Below are positions 5,855 through 12,927 of a stretch of DNA of 22,947 nucleotides, piece after piece (within the stretch, counting starts at the first letter, position 1; each line of letters starts with the position of its first letter). This DNA comes from an uncultured Bacilli bacterium. GTDB lineage: Bacteria; Bacillota_I; Bacilli_A; RF39; UBA660. The stretch is taken from NCBI GenBank assembly GCA_944332645.1, contig CALVKK010000004.1, positions 1 to 22,947 on the forward strand, given 5' to 3'. The notes under the pieces were generated by a model, which saw nothing but the letters and a program-made list of their open reading frames with translations, did not search any database and was not told the origin of the DNA. The translations under genes and the position numbers were made by a program.

Positions 5855-7167
5855 AAAAACCAGTAGTAGCTTTAGTTGGTCGTCCCAACGTTGGTAAAAG
5901 TACTTTATTTAATCGACTTGTCGGTACTAAAACAGCTATTATTGAAGATGTACCTGGTATAACTAGAGATAGAATATATGGGGATGTCAAATTTGGTAAT
6001 TATCATTTTAACTTGATTGATACTGGTGGAATAGATATCGGTGATGAAAGTTTTAGTGAAGAAATCAAATTACAAGTTGAAATTGCCATAAGAGAAGCAG
6101 ACGTCATTGTCTTTGTCGTTGATGCTAAAGAAGGAATTACAACTAACGACTTAGTCGTTAGGGATATGCTTTTAAAGTCAGGAAAAAAAATAGTAGTTGC
6201 CATTAATAAGATTGACAGTAAATTAGCGAAAGATAATGTATACGATTTTTATGAATTGGGTTTTGACAATTACATAAATATTAGTTCAGAACAAAATGAT
6301 GGCATATACGAGTTGTTAAGTGAAATTACATGTGAATTTAAAGAAATAGAGAGTGAAGAAGAAGACGTTATTAAATTTAGTGTCATTGGTCGCCCTAATG
6401 TTGGCAAAAGTAGCTTAGTTAATGCTATTTTAAATGAAGAAAGAGTTATTGTCTCATCGATTGCTGGGACAACCCGTGATGCGATTGATACTCCTTTTGT
6501 TTATCATAATCAAAAATTTGTGGTTATTGATACGGCGGGGATGCGCAAAAAGGGAAAAATATATGAAACTGTAGAAAAATATAGCCTGTTAAGAAGTATG
6601 AAAGCCATTGATAGGTCTGATGTTTGCTTATTGGTAATAGATGCTAAAGAAGGTATTATCGAGCATGATAAACATATTGCTAGTTATGCCATTGAGGCTG
6701 GAAAACCAATTATAATTGTCGTTAACAAATGGGACGTCATTGAAGATAAAAATGATCAAATGAAAAATTTTACCAAAAATATTCGTAATAATTTTCAATT
6801 TATGGATTACGCACCAATCGTTTATTTATCTGCTTTGACTCATAAACGATTGCATACTTTAATGCCACAGGTTATTAAAGTATATCAAAACAGTACCAAA
6901 TTTATAGCTACCAATTTGATTAATGATTGTATTAAAGATGCTTATAATCTTAATTTACCACCATCTTATAAAGGAAAAAGATTAAAAATATACTTTTGCA
7001 ATCAAGCAAAAATTAAACCACCGACTTTTAATATACAGGTTAATAGTAAAGGTTTAGTTCATTTTTCATATCAAAGATATTTGGAAAACAAAATAAGAGA
7101 ATCGTTTGATTTTGAAGGAACGCCTATCATTTTGCAATTTAAAAATAAAGGTGAAGAAGAATTTTAA
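5851..7167 (+). CDS. der: Ribosome-associated GTPase Der/EngA
   Basis: This 438-residue protein has the tandem G-domain architecture unique to Der, which acts in late maturation of the 50S subunit. Domain 1 has G-R-P-N-V-G-K-S-T at residues 10-18, D-T-G-G and N-K-I-D. Domain 2 has G-R-P-N-V-G-K-S-S at 180-188, D-T-A-G and N-K-W-D. A KH-like C-terminal domain follows (about 350-438), containing the typical P-P-S-Y-K-G-K-R-L-K-I-Y. Length and order are normal. The start overlaps the preceding stop, and AAGGTGAT supplies the Shine-Dalgarno sequence. A strong terminator follows directly, closing the engB operon. Confidence 0.98.
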   Translation: MKKPVVALVGRPNVGKSTLFNRLVGTKTAIIEDVPGITRDRIYGDVKFGNYHFNLIDTGGIDIGDESFSEEIKLQVEIAIREADVIVFVVDAKEGITTNDLVVRDMLLKSGKKIVVAINKIDSKLAKDNVYDFYELGFDNYINISSEQNDGIYELLSEITCEFKEIESEEEDVIKFSVIGRPNVGKSSLVNAILNEERVIVSSIAGTTRDAIDTPFVYHNQKFVVIDTAGMRKKGKIYETVEKYSLLRSMKAIDRSDVCLLVIDAKEGIIEHDKHIASYAIEAGKPIIIVVNKWDVIEDKNDQMKNFTKNIRNNFQFMDYAPIVYLSALTHKRLHTLMPQVIKVYQNSTKFIATNLINDCIKDAYNLNLPPSYKGKRLKIYFCNQAKIKPPTFNIQVNSKGLVHFSYQRYLENKIRESFDFEGTPIILQFKNKGEEEF

Positions 7168-7191
7168 ATTAGATTTTTATCTAATTTTTTT
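7166..7191 (+). terminator. Terminator of the engB-der operon
   Basis: A perfect 9-bp stem (AAATTAGAT / ATCTAATTT) with a TTTT loop and a T tail overlaps the last two bases of the der stop codon. Confidence 0.88.
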
Positions 7192-7230
7192 GATAGTAAG
7201 TTTAATTATATAATTGGTCTAATTTTGTTC

Positions 7231-7259
7231 TTGAAAAAAAACTAGTAATCTAGTATAAT
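7231..7259 (+). promoter_or_regulatory. Promoter of the rnf operon
   Basis: TTGAAA (7231-7236) and TATAAT (7254-7259) are 17 bases apart. The spacer holds an inverted repeat, ACTAG-TAAT-CTAGT (7241-7254), closely related to the CTAGTTACTAG motif repeated in the leader downstream, so it may be an operator. Confidence 0.75.
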
Positions 7260-7285
7260 TAAATTTAGAAGATCAATAAATTAAG

Positions 7286-7327
7286 TAGAAAGGGATCTAG
7301 TTACTAGAAAGGGATCTAGTTACTAGA
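7286..7327 (+). repeat. Tandem 19-bp repeat carrying the ribosome-binding site of rnfC
   Basis: The unit TAGAAAGGGATCTAGTTAC occurs twice head to tail (7286-7304, 7305-7323), followed by the first four bases of a third. Each unit supplies an AAAGGGA Shine-Dalgarno-like core, and each can form a small hairpin ATCTAG-TTA-CTAGA with the start of the next unit. The copies are identical, implying a recent duplication or active slippage. Confidence 0.85.
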
Positions 7328-7332
7328 TTTAT

Positions 7333-8598
7333 GTGAACAAAATGAGGGTAAAAATTGATAAACATAAATTGACAGATGACGAATTAATCGTTTATAACAA
7401 ACCTACAAAAGTTTATATACCTTTGATTAGTGGTAATGATACAGATATAACCATTCTTGTTAATAAGGGTGAGTATGTATACAAGGGTAGTATCGTCGGA
7501 AAAAGAAAGGGAAATTTTAGAATTCCTATTTATGCTAGTGTTAGTGGTACTGTGTTAGATTTTGAAGAAAAAACTTGCTTCAATGGCCAAAGAGTTAAAT
7601 GTGTAGTAATTGAAAATGATTTTAAAGAAAAAATCGAGCAAAAAGTTAACGTAAAAAGAATTATCAATAAGTATACTAAAGAAGAATTTATCAGCATCTT
7701 GAAAGAAAATGGCATTGTTGGTTTAGGTGGTGCTGGATTCCCAACTTATGTAAAATATGAACCAAAAAAAATAAATACTTTAATTGTCAATGCAGTTGAA
7801 TGTGAGCCTTATATTACTGCCGATTACATATTGGCTAAACAAAAATGTGAAGAAATCCTAGAAGCTATCGATGCTATTTTAGAAATAAATAAAATTGATG
7901 AAGCTATTATAGCTATTAAAAAGGAAAATAGTGATTTAAAGCAAATTTTTGACAATTTTATTGGCACTTATTTAAAGATCAAAATAAGGTTAGTTTCTAA
8001 TATCTATCCAATGGGCTGGGAAAGGATTTTAATTAAAGAAGTAACGGGGAAAACGTATGCTGACTATCCGAGTGAAGATGGCATTGTCGTTAATAATATT
8101 TCCACTATTTATGCAATATATGAGGCTTTGAAGTATAATAAACCCTTACTGGAAAGAATTGTTACTTTTTCTGGTGAAAATTTAGAACACCCTCATAATG
8201 TTTTAGTTAAAATTGGTACTCAAGCATCAGAAGTGCTAGAACAATTAAAAATGAAACCGAATAGTGTTATCGTTGCTGGTGGTCCAATGATGGGAACCAA
8301 AGTCGATGATTTAGTTATTTCTGCTAACTTAAACTGTGTCTTAGCTTTAGAAGATAAAATAACATTTTCAACATCGTGTTTAGGCTGTGGTAAATGTGTT
8401 AGTGTTTGTCCAGTTAAATTAAGTCCAGTATTAATTATGAAGAATAAGCAAAAAAAGGATAGAGATATCAAAAAATTAGAAAAGCTTCATCCTGAAAAAT
8501 GTATCGAATGTGGTTTATGCTCATATATATGTCCAGCTAAATTATTTGTTAGACAAAGAGTAAAAGACGCTAAGAACATAATGAAGGAGGGAAAATAA
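7333..8598 (+). CDS. rnfC: RnfC-like NADH-binding iron-sulfur subunit of an Rnf-type complex
   Basis: RnfC is the peripheral subunit that takes electrons from NADH, or passes them to NAD, in the membrane Rnf ion pump. The domains run in order: an N-terminal barrel-sandwich region (residues ~5-100), a complex I 51-kDa-like FMN/NADH domain with G-L-G-G-A-G-F-P near residue 132, an SLBB-like segment, and two [4Fe-4S] motifs. The first has C349, C352, C355 and C359; the second has C390, C393, C396 and C400 (numbered from GTG 7333). At 421 residues it is close to minimal, with no C-terminal extension. The start is unsure: GTG 7333 and ATG 7342 are both poorly spaced from the repeated AAAGGGA, unless the intervening hairpin folds out. 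The stop overlaps the start of the next gene. Confidence 0.93.
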   Translation: MNKMRVKIDKHKLTDDELIVYNKPTKVYIPLISGNDTDITILVNKGEYVYKGSIVGKRKGNFRIPIYASVSGTVLDFEEKTCFNGQRVKCVVIENDFKEKIEQKVNVKRIINKYTKEEFISILKENGIVGLGGAGFPTYVKYEPKKINTLIVNAVECEPYITADYILAKQKCEEILEAIDAILEINKIDEAIIAIKKENSDLKQIFDNFIGTYLKIKIRLVSNIYPMGWERILIKEVTGKTYADYPSEDGIVVNNISTIYAIYEALKYNKPLLERIVTFSGENLEHPHNVLVKIGTQASEVLEQLKMKPNSVIVAGGPMMGTKVDDLVISANLNCVLALEDKITFSTSCLGCGKCVSVCPVKLSPVLIMKNKQKKDRDIKKLEKLHPEKCIECGLCSYICPAKLFVRQRVKDAKNIMKEGK

Positions 8599-9977
8599 TG
8601 GGCCCTTTTGTTAGAAGTAAAAATTCAACCAATAAGATGATGATGCATCTTTTAATTGCATTAATTCCTATTGTCATATTTTCTATTTATAAAAATGGAT
8701 ATATTCCTTACAGTAACGGGTACATTAGTTTTATTGAAATTTTTGACCCAATTATCAAAATATTTATTGGAGCGTTAACTTCCTTTTTGATTGAAAGTAT
8801 CTACGCTTTAATTTTTAGAAAAAAGAATTATATTAAGAATTCTTATGCTTTTTTTCCAGGCCTTTTTTTAGCCTTAATTTTACCATTAAACGTTCCTATT
8901 TATGTTTTAGTTGTTGCTAGTATTGTAGCCAGTGTAAGTAAGTTAGTATGTGGAGGTTTTGGGAAAAATATTTTTAATCCCGCTTTGATTGGTTATTTAT
9001 TTATAGTGTTAGTTTTTTCTAGTGTTTTGACGACGAATAATTATTTTAATGCTTATGAATTAGACACAATTAGCAAACCTACTCCTTTAACTAATGCCTC
9101 AATGATATCAGGAATCGGTAATTATGAGCAATTAGTAAAACCTTATGGGAATTTATTCGATTTTTTTCTAGGGTCTATACCTGGAAGTTTAGCTGAAACA
9201 AGTGCTTTTTTCTGTATAGTAGCTTTTATATATTTAACAGCGACAGGCACGATAAAATGGAGAATTCCTTTGGTTTATGTAACTACTGTTTTCCTAATTA
9301 CTTTTGGAATAGGAAGGTTATTAGGACAAGGAATTTATTATCCTTTGTTTCACCTTTTTAGTGGTGGCTTGATGTTTGGTGCGGTTTTCATGGCGACCGA
9401 TCCAGTAACTAGTGCTGTAACACCTGTTGGCCAAATTTTACAAGGATTTTTGTTGGGTATTATAACTGTTGTTTTTAGATTTATTGGTGTTGAAGGTGTT
9501 GCTTATAGCATTTTAATTATAAACGCTGTTGTGTTTCTCTTAGATAAAATTGGTATGAGATCACGTTTTAACTTTATAAGATCATTAATTTGGTTTGTTT
9601 TTGTTTGGTTAATAATCATTGGTGTTACAATTGGTGTGGCTTTAACCAGAAAAACGCAAGATAATAAAGATCCTAATTTTGAAATTATTGATAAAACAAT
9701 GCGGGATAACATAACAGTATATACTGTTACTCAAAAAGGTTATGGTGGTAAAATAGAAGCAATAGTTAAAATTGAAAATGATCGTATTATATCAATCGAA
9801 ATTACTTCTCATCGCGAAACTGCTAATCGTTATCAATTAATAATAGATAGTAATTATATTACGCAATTAATTAATAATCAAGACAATTTAGATAATGTCG
9901 ATACAATAAGTAGTGCTACTGTTACTTCAACTGCCTTGAAAAATATGCTTGAAAATGTTATGAAAGATTATAAATAA
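8598..9977 (+). CDS. Fused RnfD-RnfG membrane flavoprotein
   Basis: This 459-residue protein joins two Rnf subunits that are normally separate. Residues 1 to ~325 are RnfD/NqrB-like, with multiple membrane helices and A-T-D-P-V-T-S-A-V-T-P-V-G at 266-278; T275 aligns with the threonine that carries covalent FMN in RnfD/NqrB. A further membrane helix near 328-350 leads into an extracytoplasmic RnfG/NqrC-like FMN-binding domain (~375-455). That domain ends in D-T-I-S-S-A-T-V-T-S-T-A-L, where T441 is the likely FMN threonine and the usual Gly of the S-G-A-T motif is Ser. It starts on the rnfC stop (TAATG) after AAGGAGGG. It probably moves electrons from RnfC across the membrane. rnfE, rnfA and rnfB do not follow. 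Confidence 0.88.
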   Translation: MGPFVRSKNSTNKMMMHLLIALIPIVIFSIYKNGYIPYSNGYISFIEIFDPIIKIFIGALTSFLIESIYALIFRKKNYIKNSYAFFPGLFLALILPLNVPIYVLVVASIVASVSKLVCGGFGKNIFNPALIGYLFIVLVFSSVLTTNNYFNAYELDTISKPTPLTNASMISGIGNYEQLVKPYGNLFDFFLGSIPGSLAETSAFFCIVAFIYLTATGTIKWRIPLVYVTTVFLITFGIGRLLGQGIYYPLFHLFSGGLMFGAVFMATDPVTSAVTPVGQILQGFLLGIITVVFRFIGVEGVAYSILIINAVVFLLDKIGMRSRFNFIRSLIWFVFVWLIIIGVTIGVALTRKTQDNKDPNFEIIDKTMRDNITVYTVTQKGYGGKIEAIVKIENDRIISIEITSHRETANRYQLIIDSNYITQLINNQDNLDNVDTISSATVTSTALKNMLENVMKDYK

Positions 9978-10003
9978 AGTACTAATTAATTAGTACTTTA
10001 TTT
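9972..10003. terminator. Palindromic terminator of the rnf operon
   Basis: A perfect 32-base palindrome (AAATAAAGTACTAATT and its complement) starts just inside the stop codon of the rnfDG gene. It has a short T stretch but no long T tail, so termination is likely rather than certain. Confidence 0.65.
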
Positions 10004-10033
10004 AAAATTTCAACTAATAATTTAAGGTTTTAT

Positions 10034-10062
10034 GTGAATTTTTATTAATAAATTCATATAAT
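10034..10062 (+). promoter_or_regulatory. Putative promoter of the spoIVF operon
   Basis: CATATAAT (10055-10062) serves as a TATAAT -10 and also resembles the CATACANT -10 of sporulation sigma-E promoters. A recognisable sigma-A -35 is missing (GTGAAT at 17 bases). An inverted repeat, TGAATTT / AAATTCA (10035-10041 and 10050-10056), overlaps the region. B. subtilis spoIVF is sigma-E-controlled; control here is not decidable from sequence. Confidence 0.4.
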
Positions 10063-10077
10063 TTCTTAGGTGAATTT

Positions 10078-10608
10078 ATGATAAAAAAAACAACGGTCAT
10101 TAAATTTTTAGTATTGCTATTATTGACTGCCTTAACTATTATTATTTTAAAACTTAAACCTCAATATAAAGAAAGCTTTTATAAGCAAGTTTATGAAGAT
10201 AATATATCATTTGCTAAGATAAATAATTGGTATAAGTCAAAATTTGGTAACAATTTACCTTTTAGTGACTATTTTGATGACACTGTACCAGTTTTTAAAG
10301 AATCATTAAAATATAGTGAGGCAAATAAATATAAAAATGGTGTCTCTTTAAGTGTTGGTTATGATTATTTAGTTCCAGCACTTGATTCTGGAATAGTAAT
10401 TTTTGTTGGCGAAAAGGAAGGTTATGGCAATACGGTAATCATTCAACAAGAAAATGGGATTGATTTATGGTATTCTAACTTAAAAGAAATCAATTTAAAA
10501 CTTTATGATTATATTCAAGAAGGTACTTTGATAGGAGTAGTCGATTCAAATTTATATTTAGTCTTTATCAAAGATGGTGAAGTAATTGATTACCAAGAAT
10601 ATATTTAA
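10078..10608 (+). CDS. SpoIVFA-like membrane protein with degenerate M23 (LytM) domain
   Basis: This 176-residue protein has one N-terminal membrane helix (residues ~7-25), a short linker and a C-terminal M23/LytM-type beta domain (~85-170; S-V-G-Y-D-Y-L-V-P-A-L-D-S-G, then G-Y-G-N-T-V-I-I-Q). The zinc ligands of active M23 peptidases are absent; the usual HxH position reads W-Y-S. It should therefore act as a scaffold or inhibitor. In B. subtilis SpoIVFA holds and inhibits the intramembrane protease SpoIVFB until a forespore signal arrives, and the same pairing and order occur here. AGGTGAAT lies just before ATG 10078. The assignment rests on architecture plus synteny. Whether the organism sporulates is not shown. 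Confidence 0.75.
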   Translation: MIKKTTVIKFLVLLLLTALTIIILKLKPQYKESFYKQVYEDNISFAKINNWYKSKFGNNLPFSDYFDDTVPVFKESLKYSEANKYKNGVSLSVGYDYLVPALDSGIVIFVGEKEGYGNTVIIQQENGIDLWYSNLKEINLKLYDYIQEGTLIGVVDSNLYLVFIKDGEVIDYQEYI

Positions 10609-11314
10609 AATTCATGTCCTTTATTATGTTGTAGCTTTAGTCTCTTTTTTGACTGGTAATTTTAAAAATTTTATTATTTTTAGTGCCATTATAATTGTAC
10701 ATGAAACAGGACATATCGTTGGTGCTTGGATTTTCAAATGGAAAATAGATAAAGTCATTTTGTTACCTTTTGGTGGTATTACGATATTTAAAGAAAACAT
10801 AGACAAATCTTTAAAACAAGAATTGATAATCGCGCTCCTAGGTCCGTTGTTTCAGATATTATTTTATTTAATTTTTAAAGATAATGCTACTTTTAACCAC
10901 TATAACATGGCTATATTATTATTCAATTTATTGCCGATTTATCCACTAGATGGTAGTAAAATATTAAATATTTTTTTTAATGAGCTTGTTTCTTTTAAAA
11001 AGAGTCATATATTAACTATTGTAGTATCAGAAATAACATTATTCTTTTTATTATTTAAAACAAGAATTAATCTTTTGTTACTTTTAATTTTATTCTTTTT
11101 AATTGTTGAAATTGTCAAAGAATTTGTTAAACATAAGTATTATTTTAACCGTTTTTTATTAGAAAGATATTTATATAATTATAATTATAAAAAAAGAAAA
11201 ACAATCACCAAATTGACTCAAATGAAAAAACAAACAAAACATCTTTTTAAAATTGGTAATATTTATCATTCAGAAAAAGAAGTTATTAAAAAATTGTTTG
11301 ACAAAAGAGCATAA
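10586..11314 (+). CDS. SpoIVFB-like M50 site-2 protease
   Basis: This 242-residue intramembrane zinc metalloprotease has H39-E-T-G-H43 (HExxH) inside a membrane helix, and the third ligand in N-L-L-P-I-Y-P-L-D-G, with Asp at 122. Several hydrophobic segments and a basic cytosolic tail (~200-242, in place of the CBS domain of B. subtilis SpoIVFB) are visible. In Bacillus this enzyme cleaves pro-sigma-K in the mother cell. The start is the unusual TTG 10586, which overlaps the spoIVFA-like gene by 23 bases and has GGTGAAG upstream. No ATG or GTG fits before the conserved region, so translation probably depends on coupling. The promoter of the next transcript lies across its last codons. Confidence 0.88.
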   Translation: MITKNIFKIHVLYYVVALVSFLTGNFKNFIIFSAIIIVHETGHIVGAWIFKWKIDKVILLPFGGITIFKENIDKSLKQELIIALLGPLFQILFYLIFKDNATFNHYNMAILLFNLLPIYPLDGSKILNIFFNELVSFKKSHILTIVVSEITLFFLLFKTRINLLLLLILFFLIVEIVKEFVKHKYYFNRFLLERYLYNYNYKKRKTITKLTQMKKQTKHLFKIGNIYHSEKEVIKKLFDKRA

Positions 11315-11326
11315 ATATGTTAGAAT
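11298..11326 (+). promoter_or_regulatory. Promoter of the rplU operon, overlapping the end of spoIVFB
   Basis: A consensus TTGACA (11298-11303) and TAGAAT (11321-11326) are 17 bases apart. The -35 box lies inside the last codons of the spoIVFB-like gene, so ribosomal genes can be transcribed independently of the sporulation-type genes. Confidence 0.8.
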
Positions 11327-11332
11327 TAAGAA

Positions 11333-11410
11333 CTGTGTAGAGACCTCTCTACAACCGCACTGAAAAGGTTTAAAAGCGTAGTCACCTTGAAGGCGAGTCT
11401 GAGATAAAAG
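11333..11410 (+). ncRNA. L21 leader RNA (ribosomal protein L21 operon leader)
   Basis: The ~80-base untranslated leader between promoter and rplU contains a strong hairpin (GTAGAG-ACCT-CTCTAC, 11337-11352) and a GC-rich tail with GGCGAGTCTGAG before the AGGAGG Shine-Dalgarno sequence. Position, the first hairpin and the conserved GGCGAGTCTGAGA-like tail fit the L21 leader family of Firmicutes, thought to mediate autoregulation by a ribosomal protein. The call is from motif memory and synteny, without a covariance search. Confidence 0.75.
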
Positions 11411-11421
11411 GAGGTATATAA

Positions 11422-11724
11422 ATGAAAGCAGTAATTGAAACTGGCGGTAAACAATATTATGTTGAAGAAGGATCAGTTATCTATGTTGAAAAATTGGATG
11501 CCCAAGTAGGACAAAAGGTTAATTTTGATAAAGTTTTAATGGTTAATGGTAATCCAGGTCGCCCTTATTTATCAAATGTCGAAGTTGTTGGCGAAGTTTT
11601 AAAACAAGGAAAAGATAAAAAGATAAAAATCTTCAAGTATAATGCTAAGAAAAAATATCGTAAAACTCAAGGTCATCGTCAACCATATACTAAAATAGAA
11701 ATCAAGAAAATAGTTGAAAAATAA
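11422..11724 (+). CDS. rplU: 50S ribosomal protein L21
   Basis: This 100-residue protein matches L21 throughout: M-K-A-V-I-E-T-G-G-K-Q-Y at the start, the V-x-x-G-D-L-like V-E-x-L strand, K-I-K-I-F-K-Y-N-A-K-K-K-Y-R-K-T-Q-G-H-R-Q near residue 70-90, and a short C-terminal I-E-I. It binds 23S rRNA in the large subunit. AGGAGG precedes ATG 11422. Its stop overlaps the start of prp (TAATG), in the conserved Firmicutes order rplU-prp-rpmA. Confidence 0.98.
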   Translation: MKAVIETGGKQYYVEEGSVIYVEKLDAQVGQKVNFDKVLMVNGNPGRPYLSNVEVVGEVLKQGKDKKIKIFKYNAKKKYRKTQGHRQPYTKIEIKKIVEK

Positions 11725-12023
11725 TGGTAAAAATTAATCTAAAGGGCACCCCGATTAATGAAATTATAATTAAAGGGCATGCTGGTTATGATGAATTGGG
11801 CAAAGATATTGTTTGTGCTGCTTTATCATCGATTGTTATAACTAGCGTTAATGCTATTATTAGAATTGATAATGAAGCGATTGACTATCAAGATAAAGAT
11901 GGTATTAAAATCGAAGTGTTGAAGCATGATAATATTATCGATAGCTTAATTGATAATTTGATTGAGTTATTAACTGAATTAAAAGAAAAATATCCTAAAT
12001 ATATAGAAATAAGGAGGTGTTAA
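11724..12023 (+). CDS. prp: Ribosomal-processing cysteine protease Prp (YsxB)
   Basis: This 99-residue protein shows the Prp catalytic pair H19 (G-H-A-G-Y-D) and C31 (D-I-V-C-A-A-L-S), with the same 12-residue spacing as S. aureus Prp (H22/C34). Prp removes the N-terminal extension of L27 before it enters the ribosome; the L27 gene directly downstream indeed carries that extension. It starts on the stop of rplU and ends 2 bases before the chosen rpmA start, whose AAGGAGG lies inside its last codons. No oddities. Confidence 0.95.
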   Translation: MVKINLKGTPINEIIIKGHAGYDELGKDIVCAALSSIVITSVNAIIRIDNEAIDYQDKDGIKIEVLKHDNIIDSLIDNLIELLTELKEKYPKYIEIRRC

Positions 12024-12025
12024 TT

Positions 12026-12316
12026 GTGTTAAAATTGATGCAATTAAATATACAATTGTTTGCTCACAAAAAAGGACAAGGTTCTACTAAAAATGGCCGT
12101 GATTCAATATCAAAAAGATTAGGCGCTAAAGCGGCTGATGGTGAGTTTGTTACTGGCGGTTCAATTTTATATCGTCAAAGAGGAACTAAAATTTATCCTG
12201 GGACTAACGTTGGTATCGGTTCAGATGATACTGTATATGCTAAAATTGATGGATATGTAAAATTTGAAAGAGTTGGGAAAGATAGAAAACAAGTAAGTGT
12301 TTATGCTGCAAAGTAA
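12026..12316 (+). CDS. rpmA: 50S ribosomal protein L27, with Prp-cleaved N-terminal extension
   Basis: This L27 protein has ~96 residues. The N-terminal stretch V-L-K-L-M-Q-L-N-I-Q-L-F-A is followed by H-K-K-G-Q-G-S-T-K-N-G-R-D-S, the conserved mature start, so Prp should cut after F-A. Variation in the leader (I-Q-L-F-A versus the common L-Q-F-F-A) should be tolerated. The mature tail reaches toward the peptidyl-transferase centre. The GTG start at 12026 is chosen because AAGGAGG (12011-12017) lies 8 bases before it; GTG 12017 overlaps that site. Confidence 0.96.
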   Translation: MLKLMQLNIQLFAHKKGQGSTKNGRDSISKRLGAKAADGEFVTGGSILYRQRGTKIYPGTNVGIGSDDTVYAKIDGYVKFERVGKDRKQVSVYAAK

Positions 12317-12380
12317 TCTATCTTTTTTTTGTGTATGATTTGCAAACATTTGTTAAAAATATTTATTTTTTTAAAAAATG

Positions 12381-12389
12381 TGATATAAT
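12381..12389 (+). promoter_or_regulatory. Extended -10 promoter of the receiver gene
   Basis: TGATATAAT (TGn plus consensus TATAAT at 12384-12389) lies 20 bases before ATG 12409. No good -35 is present, which is usual for extended -10 promoters. The receiver can thus be made independently of rpmA. Confidence 0.6.
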
Positions 12390-12408
12390 TAAAGCAGAGG
12401 TAGATTAT

Positions 12409-12792
12409 ATGGGAGAAAAATTACTATTGGTAGTTGATGATTCAACTGTAATTACAAACTTTGTCGAAAGAGTATTTAAAGAATATTATCAGGTTTTAAA
12501 AGCAAAAGATGGGATAGAAGCGATCGAATTAATTAGGAACAATTTTAATAAGGAGTTCATAGGAATGTTTCTTGACTTAAATATGCCTAATTTTAATGGG
12601 TTCCAAGTTTTAGATGTTTTTAAGAAAAATAATCTATTTCAAAAAATACCAGTCTGTATTTTAACAGGCGATGATACTAAAGATTCTATCAACAAAGTAT
12701 TTAATTATCCGATAGTTGATGTTTTAAATAAGCCATTTAATGAAGACACTTTAAGAAAAAGTTTAGAAAAAATTAAAATAAGAAAAAATTAA
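12409..12792 (+). CDS. Stand-alone response-regulator receiver (CheY/Spo0F-like)
   Basis: This 127-residue protein consists of one receiver domain and nothing else. The phosphorylation site is complete: D10-D11 for Mg binding, phospho-acceptor D56 (F-L-D-L-N-M-P), switch residue T86 (L-T-G-D-D) and K108 (L-N-K-P-F-N). No output domain or partner kinase is adjacent. The longer frame upstream is discarded because AGAGG precedes ATG 12409 and a -10 box lies within the extension. The gene sits between rpmA and obgE, exactly where B. subtilis has spo0B, the phosphotransferase that receives phosphate from single-domain Spo0F. A phosphorelay role is an inference from position; it could equally be a CheY-type or unrelated single-domain regulator. 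Confidence 0.92.
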   Translation: MGEKLLLVVDDSTVITNFVERVFKEYYQVLKAKDGIEAIELIRNNFNKEFIGMFLDLNMPNFNGFQVLDVFKKNNLFQKIPVCILTGDDTKDSINKVFNYPIVDVLNKPFNEDTLRKSLEKIKIRKN

Positions 12793-12815
12793 AGTTATTA
12801 CTTTAATTTTTTCTT
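12783..12815 (+). terminator. Terminator of the receiver gene
   Basis: A 13-bp stem (AAAAAATTAAAGT / ACTTTAATTTTTT) with a TATT loop spans the stop codon and ends in T-rich sequence. Confidence 0.85.
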
Positions 12816-12881
12816 TTTCATTAAATTTTATCTAAAATAAGGTAAGTATATCCAAAATTTCTTTAGAATTTTGTTCCATGA

Positions 12882-12910
12882 TTGGTTTTTAATCGATTTT
12901 AATGTATAAT
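12882..12910 (+). promoter_or_regulatory. Promoter of obgE
   Basis: TTGGTT (12882-12887) and a consensus TATAAT (12905-12910) are 17 bases apart, 17 bases before ATG 12928. Confidence 0.65.
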
Positions 12911-12927
12911 AATTAAAGGTGATTCTT

